From positions 1-29,289 of the IMG/VR virus record IMGVR_UViG_3300009610_000759: a DNA stretch of 29,289 nucleotides; one strand, 5' to 3'. The notes beneath the pieces were generated by a model. That model saw nothing but the letters and a program-made list of their open reading frames with translations, ran no database searches and was not told the origin of the DNA. Positions 1 to 6,964 of this stretch are shown piece after piece; within the stretch, counting starts at the first letter, position 1, and the number at the start of each line of letters is the position of its first letter. A program made the translations under genes and the position numbers. This DNA is from a virus.

Positions 1-318
1 GGCCCCTCCCAAAAAGACCCCGGCCGCAGACAAGGAGTAAACTCCAAAACCAGTATAGGTCCCCGCCGCCAAATTAGTCCCTACGATGAACTCGTGAGGA
101 CCTGAACTGTTTTGAGTTGCGCGAACAGCCGCAGTCTCCATCGTCATGCCAATACGGGCATAGCTTCCACCAGTGGCTTCAGTCCCACCCGCACCCGTCT
201 GAAAGTTGGGATTGGTTGTATATAATGCCAGATAAAATCCGGTGGGCCGAGTGGGAGTCCCGGTCACCGTAATCCAATCGAGCATGAGTAAGACCGCCGC
301 ATCAGAGAATCCAGACAT
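1..318 (-). CDS. Tail-fibre-like structural protein, C-terminus cut off
   Basis: This reading frame begins with ATG at 318 and stays open for 106 codons to the window edge, so the C-terminus is missing. The visible part has a TGFYLALYTTNP segment, then a GGTEATGGSYARIGM segment and a TYTGFGVYS segment. This order (a line about values a product can take, then E-x-x-GGSYAR, then a short strand ending in GVY or GIY) is what I recall from small phage tail-fibre or tail-associated structural proteins of about 130 residues. It lies directly downstream of the neck genes, where tail genes are expected. The assignment rests on motif memory only; it could equally be another virion surface protein. Confidence 0.55.
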   Translation of the reverse strand, partial: MSGFSDAAVLLMLDWITVTGTPTRPTGFYLALYTTNPNFQTGAGGTEATGGSYARIGMTMETAAVRATQNSSGPHEFIVGTNLAAGTYTGFGVYSLSAAGVFLGGA

Positions 319-354
319 GATTTATTCCTTTTCTTTTTTCGTGGTTAATGAATT

Positions 355-702
355 TCATACCAGCAAAGCGATAAACAAAGTTTCAGTGGCCTTAAGGTTG
401 GGTATGCGCTGGAAGGAGGCCACTTCAAAAGCATCTGACATCTGCATAGGGTCCTCTAAAACGTCGAAGACTAACTCCCCTAATCGTAATCTATCCCCAA
501 GACCAACCACACGGTCAACATAAACAGTCGACTTGGAAATAAGAGTCTCCCCTTTAGAGTCCCTGAATTCCTCATTGCTATCATCCCAGCGGCAGTCAAT
601 TTCGACCGGAGTAACGAAAGAGTAAGCGCCATATTGATCGGGCGTTGCGGACCGCGCCCACCAAACGGCCTTTTGTTTCCGCATCTTCTTAATGATGCTC
701 AT
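355..702 (-). CDS. Putative head-closure / neck protein
   Basis: A 115-residue protein. The ATG at 702 is chosen because it overlaps the stop of the preceding gene in ATGA and follows a GGAGG Shine-Dalgarno site seven bases upstream; a TTG at 708 is the alternative. The sequence has VEIDCRWDDSNEEFRDSKGE, then ISKSTVYVDR, then LGDRLRLGEL, ending near LKATETL. Phage proteins with the same order (Cys-Arg-Trp plus acidic stretch, SKGE, VYVDR, LPNLKATE) are encoded between the capsid and tail genes of many siphophages, and are usually taken to be head-closure or minor capsid proteins. No catalytic motif is visible. Position next to the gp6-like connector supports a neck role. Confidence 0.55.
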   Translation of the reverse strand: MSIIKKMRKQKAVWWARSATPDQYGAYSFVTPVEIDCRWDDSNEEFRDSKGETLISKSTVYVDRVVGLGDRLRLGELVFDVLEDPMQMSDAFEVASFQRIPNLKATETLFIALLV

Positions 703-1409
703 ACGCAAGCCTCCGAAAGTGAAGCCCTGTCTGGACCAAGAGTCTCGTTCGCAACTAAACGAGGGGAAGAACCAGACAGGGCTGGGGAGGGAAGAAGCTC
801 CGATAAAAAGTCAGCAAAGGTAATGCGGTCGAACACAGGCAATTTGCTGGAGCCGTCCGTCACGTTATACACCCGCACTTGCGGGAACCGGTGGAGACTG
901 GAGGCAATACTATAGAATCCCCGGGTGAAGCGGACGAAGGGCTCCGTGTTCAGCTTCTTCTTATTGTAGTCGTGCCAATGAAACTTCCCACCCTGCACGC
1001 TCAAGTCGTATCCCAGAAGGTAAATACGATGGGCACCTAGCAGCATGGCGAGATTCATCGCAGCGGCGCCAGTGGACTGGTTCCAACCCAGGGTGTCGCC
1101 ATCATGCAATCCGTCCTTAACCCGCTTCATCTGCCACAGCCAGTCCAACTTGAGCGTGAGGCACGTGGGAGCACAGGAGACGACACGTCCCTTAAAGCTC
1201 TTCAAGTCCTGCTTGTTCTTCTCCCACCAGCTCGTATCCCCGAACAGGCAGATGGAAACGATCTCCTCGCCCAAGTGCCAGGCGTCGTTGCACCCAATAA
1301 CGTTCCGCCCCTTTAACAGCGAGAAATCAAATCCTCGGAGGGAAGAACCGCCGCCTACTAGAAAGGCGTCCTGCCCGTCCCAGTCGCGAGAAGGAGCCCA
1401 GAGTGGCAT
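699..1409 (-). CDS. Sialyltransferase/DUF115-like glycosyltransferase
   Basis: A 236-residue protein with an N-terminal nucleotide-binding-type loop (LVGGGSSLRGFDFSLL, residues about 17-32) followed by NVIGCNDAW, and a central STGAAAMNLAMLLG stretch leading into IYLLGYDLS. This arrangement is typical of the DUF115 / GT42-like sialyltransferase fold, where the Gly-rich loop and the following N-D bind a nucleotide sugar and the later GYD helps form the active site. The donor and acceptor cannot be read from sequence. It is placed between two neck genes and shares a 4-base overlap with the downstream head-closure gene, so it is co-translated with virion proteins. The Ser-rich C-terminal 30 residues look disordered. 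Confidence 0.6.
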   Translation of the reverse strand: MPLWAPSRDWDGQDAFLVGGGSSLRGFDFSLLKGRNVIGCNDAWHLGEEIVSICLFGDTSWWEKNKQDLKSFKGRVVSCAPTCLTLKLDWLWQMKRVKDGLHDGDTLGWNQSTGAAAMNLAMLLGAHRIYLLGYDLSVQGGKFHWHDYNKKKLNTEPFVRFTRGFYSIASSLHRFPQVRVYNVTDGSSKLPVFDRITFADFLSELLPSPALSGSSPRLVANETLGPDRASLSEACV

Positions 1410-1412
1410 AGC

Positions 1413-1793
1413 TTAGTCTACTGTGGAGGGTTTGGTCCCCAGCCAAGTAACGGAGCCGATGCGCTTCCGCTGCTTATTCAACCCGGCCAGTCCGCCCGCC
1501 GTGTCGAGCAGCATAGCGGTCTGGCCGTAGTGGGACGTATTGAGGTTTAGATCAACGGCACTTTGATAAGTAGCGCCGACAGGACCCGCATGTTCGCTAA
1601 CGGCACGCGGGTCCCGGTTGGTATAAAAATGGGCGGACAGCCAGCGTTCAATTAACTCCAGCCGTTCGTCGGTGTAGCCCGCATCCGAACAGACTTCAGT
1701 CACTAGCTCGTTTGCCACCGACATAAATGGTGTCAGCCCGATAGTGACATCCACTTCGATGATCTCCGCAACTTGTCCTGAAGTCGTTCGCAT
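1413..1793 (-). CDS. gp6-like head-tail connector protein
   Basis: A 126-residue protein. Residues about 20-70 are helical with LELIERWLSAHFYTNRDP, and the C-terminal part reads SAVDLNLNTSHYGQTAMLLD, then SVTWLG. The pattern of a helix containing LIE-x-x-LAAHF, followed by a Y-x-S-x-V-DL segment, a YGQ-A-LLD segment and a final WLG, is characteristic in my memory of DUF4054/gp6-type head-tail adaptors that form a ring under the portal. It lies two genes after the major capsid gene, the usual place for such adaptors. Spacing of three bases from both neighbours suggests one operon. Confidence 0.6.
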   Translation of the reverse strand: MRTTSGQVAEIIEVDVTIGLTPFMSVANELVTEVCSDAGYTDERLELIERWLSAHFYTNRDPRAVSEHAGPVGATYQSAVDLNLNTSHYGQTAMLLDTAGGLAGLNKQRKRIGSVTWLGTKPSTVD

Positions 1794-1796
1794 GGA

Positions 1797-2048
1797 TTAA
1801 CGTCCTTTCGACGCGGGCTTGGCTGCGGGTTTGGCGGCGGCCGGCATCGTAGTGTGCTTCACTGCCGCTGCGGGAGCCGCTGGCGCGGGCGCCTCGGCAG
1901 GTTCGGGATCTACCGGAGCATATTCCAGCTTGGTGAACTTGCCGGGAAAGAGTTTAGTAAGATCCTTTTCGCTCTTAACGATTTGATCTTTGGTGTAGGA
2001 CACCCCATCTTCGATGTGCGTCCCTATAACTACTTTGAACTTGGGCAT
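1797..2048 (-). CDS. Small phage protein with Ala/Pro-rich tail
   Basis: An 83-residue protein. The first half (MPKFKVVIGTHIEDGVSYTKDQIVKSEKD in outline: a KVVIGTH strand, a GVSYTKDQIV turn, and LFPGKF) resembles small conserved proteins found beside capsid and neck genes in many phages. The second half is a low-complexity run rich in Ala, Pro and Lys, probably disordered and basic at the very end (KPASKGR). No enzyme motif is present. Its position between the major capsid and the head-tail connector argues for a head or neck assembly role, but I cannot name the function. Confidence 0.5.
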   Translation of the reverse strand: MPKFKVVIGTHIEDGVSYTKDQIVKSEKDLTKLFPGKFTKLEYAPVDPEPAEAPAPAAPAAAVKHTTMPAAAKPAAKPASKGR

Positions 2049-2081
2049 ATGAGTTGTTAGTTGCGTTTGTTTGTTTAATCA

Positions 2082-2112
2082 GGCCGTCCAGCGCACAATA
2101 CGCCGGACGGCC
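2082..2112 (-). terminator. Strong hairpin after the major capsid gene
   Basis: On the transcribed strand an uninterrupted stem of about 12 pairs (GGCCGTCCGGCG with CGCTGGACGGCC, one G-U pair) closes a 7-base loop. It lies 24 bases past the capsid stop and is followed by TGATTAAAC, which is only weakly U-rich. It could be an intrinsic terminator, a partial attenuator that lowers neck gene expression relative to capsid, or an mRNA-stabilising 3' end. Confidence 0.5.
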
Positions 2113-2135
2113 CAAATTGTTTCGTCGGTTCGCTT

Positions 2136-3194
2136 TTAGGCAGCGTTGCCGTGGATGATTCCAGTCTGGCCATTGAAATCGGCCCGCAGCTGGGGAACCA
2201 TGATCGCCATCACTTTGAAGTTGAGGCGCATGCCACCGTGAGTTTCCCACTGGACTGTGGTCACGTCCATGCCGATCACCATGCGAATGACATCACTAGT
2301 CATCTGCACAAGAATCATCTGGAAGCCCGTAAGGTAGTCCAGCGTAGTCACGGCTCCGATGCCGTTGATCGCTGTGACGCGCTGGCGAAGGGTGATGTCT
2401 CCCTTGAGCGTGGAGTAATCATCATCGAGATACTGGTCCCAAGCCGGGCTCGTGTAGAGCGACCAAGGGCCATAGTGATGGTTGTCTTCGCTAGCCTGGC
2501 GCATCGCGAGCAGTTCCTGGATCGTGGTCTGCGGAGTCCAGCCCGTTTCCGTGGGCGCGGTGAGGCTCGTAGAGGTCACGCGCGAAGGGAAGTTGGTCAG
2601 GCCGTAGATCGTCCCGCCGCCGTATCCGAACGCGGGGAGAACTCCCAGCGTCAGCTTCTCAGCTTCTTCCGCAACCCGTCGGGCCGCCAATTGCGCGGTC
2701 GTGGTGTCGATGCCTGCTCCGCTGTTCCGCGAGGTCGCAACCTGACGGGCATTGAAGTAGAAGTCCTTGTGGATGACCGGCAAGGGCAAGCTGGTCAAAT
2801 CGAACTCCGGGCGATCCCCTTCGCTCTCCCGCGCCGGGTCCATGCTGATGGTCGCGCGAGTGATGTCGCTCATGCTCTCCGTCTCCAAGACGGTTTTACC
2901 CATCCCGTTGGGGATATTGTAGGTGAGCCCGCGGCCACGCAAGTCCGCGACCACCCGCAAGCGTTCCTTCGCAGCAATGACAATAGCGTCATCGAGCACC
3001 TTCCACTCCTCTTTGCGAAGGGTGGCAGTAGCGTTCTGCGTCGGGATAGCAATCAATTTGCCTCCCTGATTGCGGGCGATATAAGACCGCCCGTCCTTGC
3101 CGACCCAGGGTCGCAAGGCGGAAACGTCGAACCCGTTGTTCAACAGAGTCGTCGCGACGGCCCCTTGGGCTTGTCCGTTTAGAATGAATTCCAT
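2136..3194 (-). CDS. Major capsid protein, encapsulin-like (HK97 fold)
   Basis: A 352-residue protein in the position of a major capsid gene, directly after a decoration protein and a prohead protease. The central part (about residues 130-215) reads LPLPVIHKDFYFNARQ, then GAGIDTTTAQLAARRVAEE, then GLTNFP. The later part has GPWSLYTSPAWDQYLDDDY, then a TLDYLTGFQMILVQMT strand and IGMDVTTVQWE. This order matches encapsulins of the Linocin_M18 family (the P-domain helix with VRKVAE-E, the A-domain GPYTLVIN motif, the final LGQDLSIGYE-like strand), which share the HK97 fold. An N-terminal ELKR-like extension of about 60 residues may act as the N-arm. It is translated from an A/T-rich leader without a clear Shine-Dalgarno site. 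Confidence 0.8.
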   Translation of the reverse strand: MEFILNGQAQGAVATTLLNNGFDVSALRPWVGKDGRSYIARNQGGKLIAIPTQNATATLRKEEWKVLDDAIVIAAKERLRVVADLRGRGLTYNIPNGMGKTVLETESMSDITRATISMDPARESEGDRPEFDLTSLPLPVIHKDFYFNARQVATSRNSGAGIDTTTAQLAARRVAEEAEKLTLGVLPAFGYGGGTIYGLTNFPSRVTSTSLTAPTETGWTPQTTIQELLAMRQASEDNHHYGPWSLYTSPAWDQYLDDDYSTLKGDITLRQRVTAINGIGAVTTLDYLTGFQMILVQMTSDVIRMVIGMDVTTVQWETHGGMRLNFKVMAIMVPQLRADFNGQTGIIHGNAA

Positions 3195-3235
3195 ATATAA
3201 GTTTCTTTCGTTTGGTTGATGATGTTAGGGCCGGC

Positions 3236-3670
3236 TTAAAGGATGCGGACGCGAATCCTTTCGTTCACGTTGTTACTGTCACTGGCGTTCACCGCTTCCA
3301 GCGCAATCGCAATCGCGTTAGTGGTGCCCGCTTGCAGCGTGCCGTCACCATTGCTGTTCAGCGTAGCGCCCGGATTGACGTTCTCGCCGCCGCCTAGAAA
3401 GGCGTAGACGACGTCGCCCGGGGAAGCCAACACGAATCCGACCAGCTCGTTCTGAGCGTAGGCGGTGTTAATGGTGCGGCCCTGCAAGGCGTCTTCGAGT
3501 GCGAAGGCTTTCTCTGCGACTCCCGCCGCACCGTCGTGGGCAATGACCTGCCCAACCGAATTAACCTTCAGCAGCATGCCCGGGGTGATTGCACCGCCGG
3601 CCGTGGCTTCTTCGTGCCGTCCGGAACCAAGCAAGTGAATCCGCTTGGGATATTGAGTGATTTCGCTCAT
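3236..3670 (-). CDS. Putative capsid decoration (cement) protein
   Basis: A 144-residue protein between the prohead protease and the major capsid gene, the usual position of head decoration proteins such as lambda gpD analogues. It begins with a short arm, then TAGGAITPGMLLKVNS, a VAEKAFALEDAL segment, a VYAFLGGGENVNPGATL segment and a final IAIALEAVN followed by IRVRIL. The all-beta pattern with G-x-ITPGMLL and PGATL is what I recall from trimeric decoration or stabilisation proteins. There is no signal peptide. The exact family cannot be fixed without a profile search. Confidence 0.55.
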   Translation of the reverse strand: MSEITQYPKRIHLLGSGRHEEATAGGAITPGMLLKVNSVGQVIAHDGAAGVAEKAFALEDALQGRTINTAYAQNELVGFVLASPGDVVYAFLGGGENVNPGATLNSNGDGTLQAGTTNAIAIALEAVNASDSNNVNERIRVRIL

Positions 3671-3709
3671 ATTGATTTTCTGTTAAATGAATGTTTTGGG
3701 TTTGGTGGT

Positions 3710-5359
3710 TTAGGACTTCGCGAAGTTCATCGCCGGAACTTCCATCGCTTCTTCCTGCTCCGAGGAGTTCTCGGACGGAACATTTGCCTGGCCCCCGTAG
3801 TGGGCCGGAGGACGCGAAACAACGCTCACTCCCGCGAGGCGGGCCAGACCGCGCAACTCGCCGAGCGGGCGGTTGGCCAAATCCTCTTTGGAGAAAGGAT
3901 TGTTTTTGTTCGCCACGATGGAGTCGATCAGCTTGGCCTTCTCCTCGTCATAGACCTGGATGCTGTTATTCAGCACCGCAGCCACTTCCGGCGGAGCCGC
4001 AGCAATGTATTCCTGGAGGTTGAGAGCGACCTTGGGCGCGGCGGGCTCCTGCTTGGGCTCCTCGTTCTTCGTCGCTGCCATCTTGTCGAACATGGCGTTG
4101 CACGTGGCCTTGTCGCTGACTCCCGCTGCCGTGCACCGCGCCATGAAGTCGGACTTCGCTTCACCCTGCTTGGGCATCATCAGCACGTTCTGCACTTGCG
4201 GCGCGGCCTGTTTCAGCAACAGATTGGCTTTCCCGTCCGTGCTCTTTTCCATGGTGAAGTTCACAGTGGGAAATTCCACGCGAAGCTTGACCATCGACTC
4301 CAACTGGTTTTCAGTGAGGTCCATCAGCGCCGTGCGGTCCTCTTCCTTATAGCCCGCATTGGCAGTGATGATGGAATCCACCAACTCTTTTTTATTCATA
4401 CGTTTATCTTTGTTTTTGGTTTCGGTTTGGTTGCCCACAAAGGCCCCCTCCACCGTTCGGTATTCAGTCACCCTAACAACAGGCGCTGGTGTCTCCTTAC
4501 TTAAGGTGACTCCCGTATCCGTTGCAGAATAGCCAAGGCGGAATAGTTTGCCACCTAATTCATAGATGACGAAATCTTCATATACATCATTCACCCACAG
4601 CGAAGGACCGGTCAGATCGTTCGTTGTGTTGAACTTCTTTCGCAGTGCTTCCCCAAGCGAGTCCCGGATATTGCCATGCGACATCTCATTATCCAAGAGT
4701 CCCAATTCCCGCATCATGCGTTCCATGACGTGCCGATACTTAGGATTGCATTCGGCAGCATTGCGGAGGAACCCAGCACCGTCCTTAATGGAGCAAGCGC
4801 CAATCTTGTCGGGCAGCAAAGCCAAGTGGTCAGGCCGATAGTTGCGGGCGATCCCCATGTAGGCTTCGCCCTTCCAGTCGCCCGGCTCCGCTTCCATATC
4901 CACAAAGACACCCGTGGAGAGTTCCATCATTTGGTTAGCTTCGATCGCTGCCATGATGCGCTCGTCCACAGCATTCGCGCGGTCGACTTCAATCCAAGCC
5001 TCCGACTTCAGCTTGCCCTTCTCGAACTTAGTGTTCATCATCACACCCACCTTACGGTTGGTAATGACGGACGGGTCGCAAGCGGAGATTCCCTGGCCGT
5101 TCATTTCCGGGTGATAAACGACTACGGGCTTGTGGTTCCAAACAACGGGCGTCTTGGATAACTCCTCCTTGGGGTAAAGCATAGGGCCGTCGGACCCGGC
5201 GTGGACGCCTTCCGTTAGGATGATCATGGGAACGACTAAGAAGTCGCGGTTCTCCATCTTGTCGTGGCGCACTAACTTGGGGAGCAAGTTGAGGACCAGG
5301 TTCTGTATGTTCCCCGGCTTGGGGTTTTCATTGAGAACTAATTGGCTCGGCTTGTTCAT
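3710..5359 (-). CDS. Prohead protease (DUF2213-like) with C-terminal scaffold
   Basis: A 549-residue protein. Residues about 35-200 carry the DUF2213 signature: an LTEGVHAGSDGP segment, TPVVWNHKPVVVYHP, VGVMMNT, ELSTGVFVDMEAEPG and RNYRPDHLALLPD followed by GACSIKDGAG. Proteins of this family are thought to be head maturation proteases encoded just before the capsid gene. Residues about 230-305 form a second small domain with WVNDVYEDFVIYELGGKLFR. The rest (about 320-549) is acidic, helical and Lys/Glu-rich, as in scaffolding segments. Methionine 321 (position 4399) starts a segment, MNKKELVDSIITANAG, that could be an internal scaffold start. The gene has an A/T-rich leader and lies after a strong hairpin. 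Confidence 0.7.
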   Translation of the reverse strand: MNKPSQLVLNENPKPGNIQNLVLNLLPKLVRHDKMENRDFLVVPMIILTEGVHAGSDGPMLYPKEELSKTPVVWNHKPVVVYHPEMNGQGISACDPSVITNRKVGVMMNTKFEKGKLKSEAWIEVDRANAVDERIMAAIEANQMMELSTGVFVDMEAEPGDWKGEAYMGIARNYRPDHLALLPDKIGACSIKDGAGFLRNAAECNPKYRHVMERMMRELGLLDNEMSHGNIRDSLGEALRKKFNTTNDLTGPSLWVNDVYEDFVIYELGGKLFRLGYSATDTGVTLSKETPAPVVRVTEYRTVEGAFVGNQTETKNKDKRMNKKELVDSIITANAGYKEEDRTALMDLTENQLESMVKLRVEFPTVNFTMEKSTDGKANLLLKQAAPQVQNVLMMPKQGEAKSDFMARCTAAGVSDKATCNAMFDKMAATKNEEPKQEPAAPKVALNLQEYIAAAPPEVAAVLNNSIQVYDEEKAKLIDSIVANKNNPFSKEDLANRPLGELRGLARLAGVSVVSRPPAHYGGQANVPSENSSEQEEAMEVPAMNFAKS

Positions 5360-5368
5360 AGTAATTTG

Positions 5369-5396
5369 ACTCTAACAGAAAATTCTCCGCATGCAA
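5369..5396 (-). promoter_or_regulatory. Weak promoter candidate before the prohead protease
   Basis: Between a terminator-like hairpin and the protease start, the transcribed strand holds TTGCAT (5391-5396) and TAGAGT (5369-5374) separated by 16 bases. The -10 matches the sigma-70 consensus at four of six positions, the -35 mainly at TTG. The location after a hairpin is what makes it plausible; the sequence alone is not strong. Confidence 0.25.
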
Positions 5397-5413
5397 GAAG
5401 TAAGAAGGAATAA

Positions 5414-5459
5414 GGCCGTCGCCTGCTCGAGGAGGTGAAACCAGCAAGCAGGGACGGCC
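5414..5459 (-). terminator. Terminator-like hairpin upstream of the capsid block
   Basis: The arms are GGCCGTC and GACGGCC, continued by CCTGCT pairing with AGCAGG after a one-base bulge, around a 19-base loop. On the transcribed strand it is followed by a pyrimidine run, TTATTCCTTCTTACTTCTT. It lies just past the 59-residue gene ending at 5490. It most likely separates the accessory block from the capsid block. The outer arm repeats the GGCCGTCC core of the hairpin at 2082-2112. Confidence 0.6.
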
Positions 5460-5489
5460 CAGCCGATCCGCAGTGGAACGAACCGGAAG

Positions 5490-5669
5490 CTATGGCTTGG
5501 ACTTTTGCCAATGTGGAAGTTTCATCCTTTCTTCCACTAGTTTGTCATAAGCCGCTTCATCCTCGGGAGTCATCTCCGCGTTCTGCTTCTTTGCTTCGAG
5601 ATACTCCATCGACTTGTTGAAGGCCATTAGGGCCGCGCTTGCGAGTGCAATGATTGTTGCCGCTTCCAT
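5490..5669 (-). CDS. Small membrane-associated phage protein (59 aa)
   Basis: A 59-residue frame from ATG at 5669 to TAG at 5490. The N-terminal 18 residues (ATIIALASAALMAF core) could be a membrane segment or amphipathic helix, followed by a charged part with EYLEAKKQNAEMTPEDEAA and a short end reading ERMKLPHWQKSKP. The combination of a hydrophobic N-terminus, an EMTPEDE helix and an ERM-x-PHW tail resembles small conserved phage proteins of unknown function. It shares the 11-base leader AAATTACTATG with the prohead protease gene downstream. I see no enzyme motif. Confidence 0.6.
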   Translation of the reverse strand: MEAATIIALASAALMAFNKSMEYLEAKKQNAEMTPEDEAAYDKLVEERMKLPHWQKSKP

Positions 5670-5704
5670 AGTAATTTCTTTCTTTCTTTGATTGTTGGGT
5701 AGGT

Positions 5705-6181
5705 TTACCTGGGCAGCGGGCTGGAGCTTAGGTCCGGCGGGCTCTCTAAGTGAGTCGCCTTGATCTCTGCCCGCGTGCGAATGGCAGGTGGTAGATAGTT
5801 AGATGCCGGCGTGACGTCACTTTGCAAGCTAACCATCTTCTCTTCCACCACCGTCCTATCAGCAACGGAGCGGGTGGACTTGTAAGTCTTCGTCGCTAAC
5901 CGCAAGCCGTTGTAAGCGGGTGGAAACTTATCCCGCAGCGTCTCAGCTGCCTGAATCACTGCCGGCGGGACCGAAGCCCGGTTGTTAAACTCCCACTCGA
6001 GAAACGAGTCGGCCAATGTGAATGAGAGCTTAGCTGTCCGCTCCGCGTTCACGACTACTGCATCACTCCCGGGGGCCGTCTTACTGAAGAAGGCGCAACC
6101 AGGGAGAAGAACGACAGCCGGGGCCGTTAGGCCCAACACCAGCGTCATCGCAAGGAACATTGATTGGAATCTTGTTTTCAT
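5705..6181 (-). CDS. Exported lipoprotein of unknown function
   Basis: A 158-residue protein. It begins with basic residues (MKTRFQ), a hydrophobic core (SMFLAMTLVLGLTAPAVVLL) and a lipobox-like LPGC ending near residue 29, so it is probably a lipoprotein, although proline before the glycine is unusual. The mature part is mostly helical, with RTAKLSFTLADSFLEWEFNN, a PPAVIQAAETLRDKFP helix and TYKSTRSVADRTVVEEK. It lies among other exported proteins. An outer-membrane spanin role can be imagined, but it is longer than typical o-spanins and there is no partner gene that I recognise, so the function is left open. Confidence 0.6.
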   Translation of the reverse strand: MKTRFQSMFLAMTLVLGLTAPAVVLLPGCAFFSKTAPGSDAVVVNAERTAKLSFTLADSFLEWEFNNRASVPPAVIQAAETLRDKFPPAYNGLRLATKTYKSTRSVADRTVVEEKMVSLQSDVTPASNYLPPAIRTRAEIKATHLESPPDLSSSPLPR

Positions 6182-6235
6182 GTTTTGATTTATTGCTGTT
6201 TTCTAACTGCCGTCCTCTCCTGGCTGGCTGTGAGC

Positions 6236-6955
6236 TTATCCTCCAACGACGGGCTTCAGCTCGGGCGTTCCAACGGACAAGCCCAGGTTCTTCGCAGACG
6301 CACCGGCGACCTGCAACTCGATGACCTCGGAAATCTCCTCAACGCCTTCGCCAATGTCGGCGTCAGCTTTGACCAAGATTTGCGTGGTGCCGGGATTGTC
6401 TGCGCTTACCAGCAAAACGGATAAGCCGTCTTCGGCTGCCTGAACGTCGGCTTCACCGTCGATCTTTTCCCAGGTGGGTTTGCTATTAGGGTCGATCTTA
6501 GCCGGGCGTCCCGCATCCGTCTTCGGGTTTAGCGTCACTCGCACTTGCTGTTCATTCGTGATTTTAACTATCATGTTTTTCTCCTTCTTTTGGACTTTGG
6601 TTTCGACGGGCCCGATAGTCCAATCGAACCGGGGCCGTTTAATCAGCTTTGAGAGACGTCCCTCAGTAGCCAATAAATTGTCTTTCGTTACCGTGTCCCG
6701 CTTGCTAGGCAACCGGGACTCCAGCTGGGTAATGTAAGTCTTAACTGCAATCGTAGACTGTTCCAAGTCCACCTTGGTGGCGAGCTTGCTTGTGTCAACT
6801 TCGACTTTGATCTTAGCCAAGTCGGTTTTGCTGGGAAGGCGGGCTTCTAAGTCTAACAAGTCCTGAAGCCGCACGTCCCGGTTCGGATGCGGCTTGTCCG
6901 GCTTGTTCGGTTGGTTACCCTGATCCTTTGGACTTCGAATAGGAGGTTTCGGCAT
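6236..6955 (-). CDS. Ig-like (BIg2-type) protein with coiled N-terminal extension
   Basis: The full frame encodes 239 residues from ATG at 6955, preceded by AAAGGA six bases upstream. Residues 1-127 are Pro/Lys-rich and then helical, with repeated LEARLPSKTDL and LESRLPSKRDT units that suggest a coiled coil or a repeat. Residues 128-239 begin MIVKITNEQQVRVTLNP and continue with KPTWEKIDGEA, then LVSADNPGTTQILVKADADIGEGVEE and a final AKNLGLSVGTPEL. That second part is recognisable as a stand-alone Ig-like phage or bacterial protein of about 110 residues. Its methionine has its own excellent ribosome-binding site, so a short product is likely in addition to the long one. Confidence 0.65.
   Translation of the reverse strand: MPKPPIRSPKDQGNQPNKPDKPHPNRDVRLQDLLDLEARLPSKTDLAKIKVEVDTSKLATKVDLEQSTIAVKTYITQLESRLPSKRDTVTKDNLLATEGRLSKLIKRPRFDWTIGPVETKVQKKEKNMIVKITNEQQVRVTLNPKTDAGRPAKIDPNSKPTWEKIDGEADVQAAEDGLSVLLVSADNPGTTQILVKADADIGEGVEEISEVIELQVAGASAKNLGLSVGTPELKPVVGG
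6572..6588 (-). promoter_or_regulatory. Internal ribosome-binding site and start codon
   Basis: Inside the Ig-like gene, AGAAGGAG (6581-6588) is followed by a 6-base A-rich spacer and ATG at 6574. This is one of the best Shine-Dalgarno matches in the window. It precedes exactly the residue where the known type of stand-alone Ig-like protein begins, giving a predicted 112-residue product. Confidence 0.6.
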
Positions 6956-6964
6956 AACGTTCCT

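Noticed and set aside
2151-3182. Long plus-strand frame of 343 residues
   Set aside because: Opposite the whole major capsid gene with Arg/His/Asp-rich content; an antisense shadow.
3536-4504. Long plus-strand frame of 322 residues
   Set aside because: It lies opposite the prohead protease and decoration genes, is His/Arg-rich in the manner of antisense frames, and shows no family motif.
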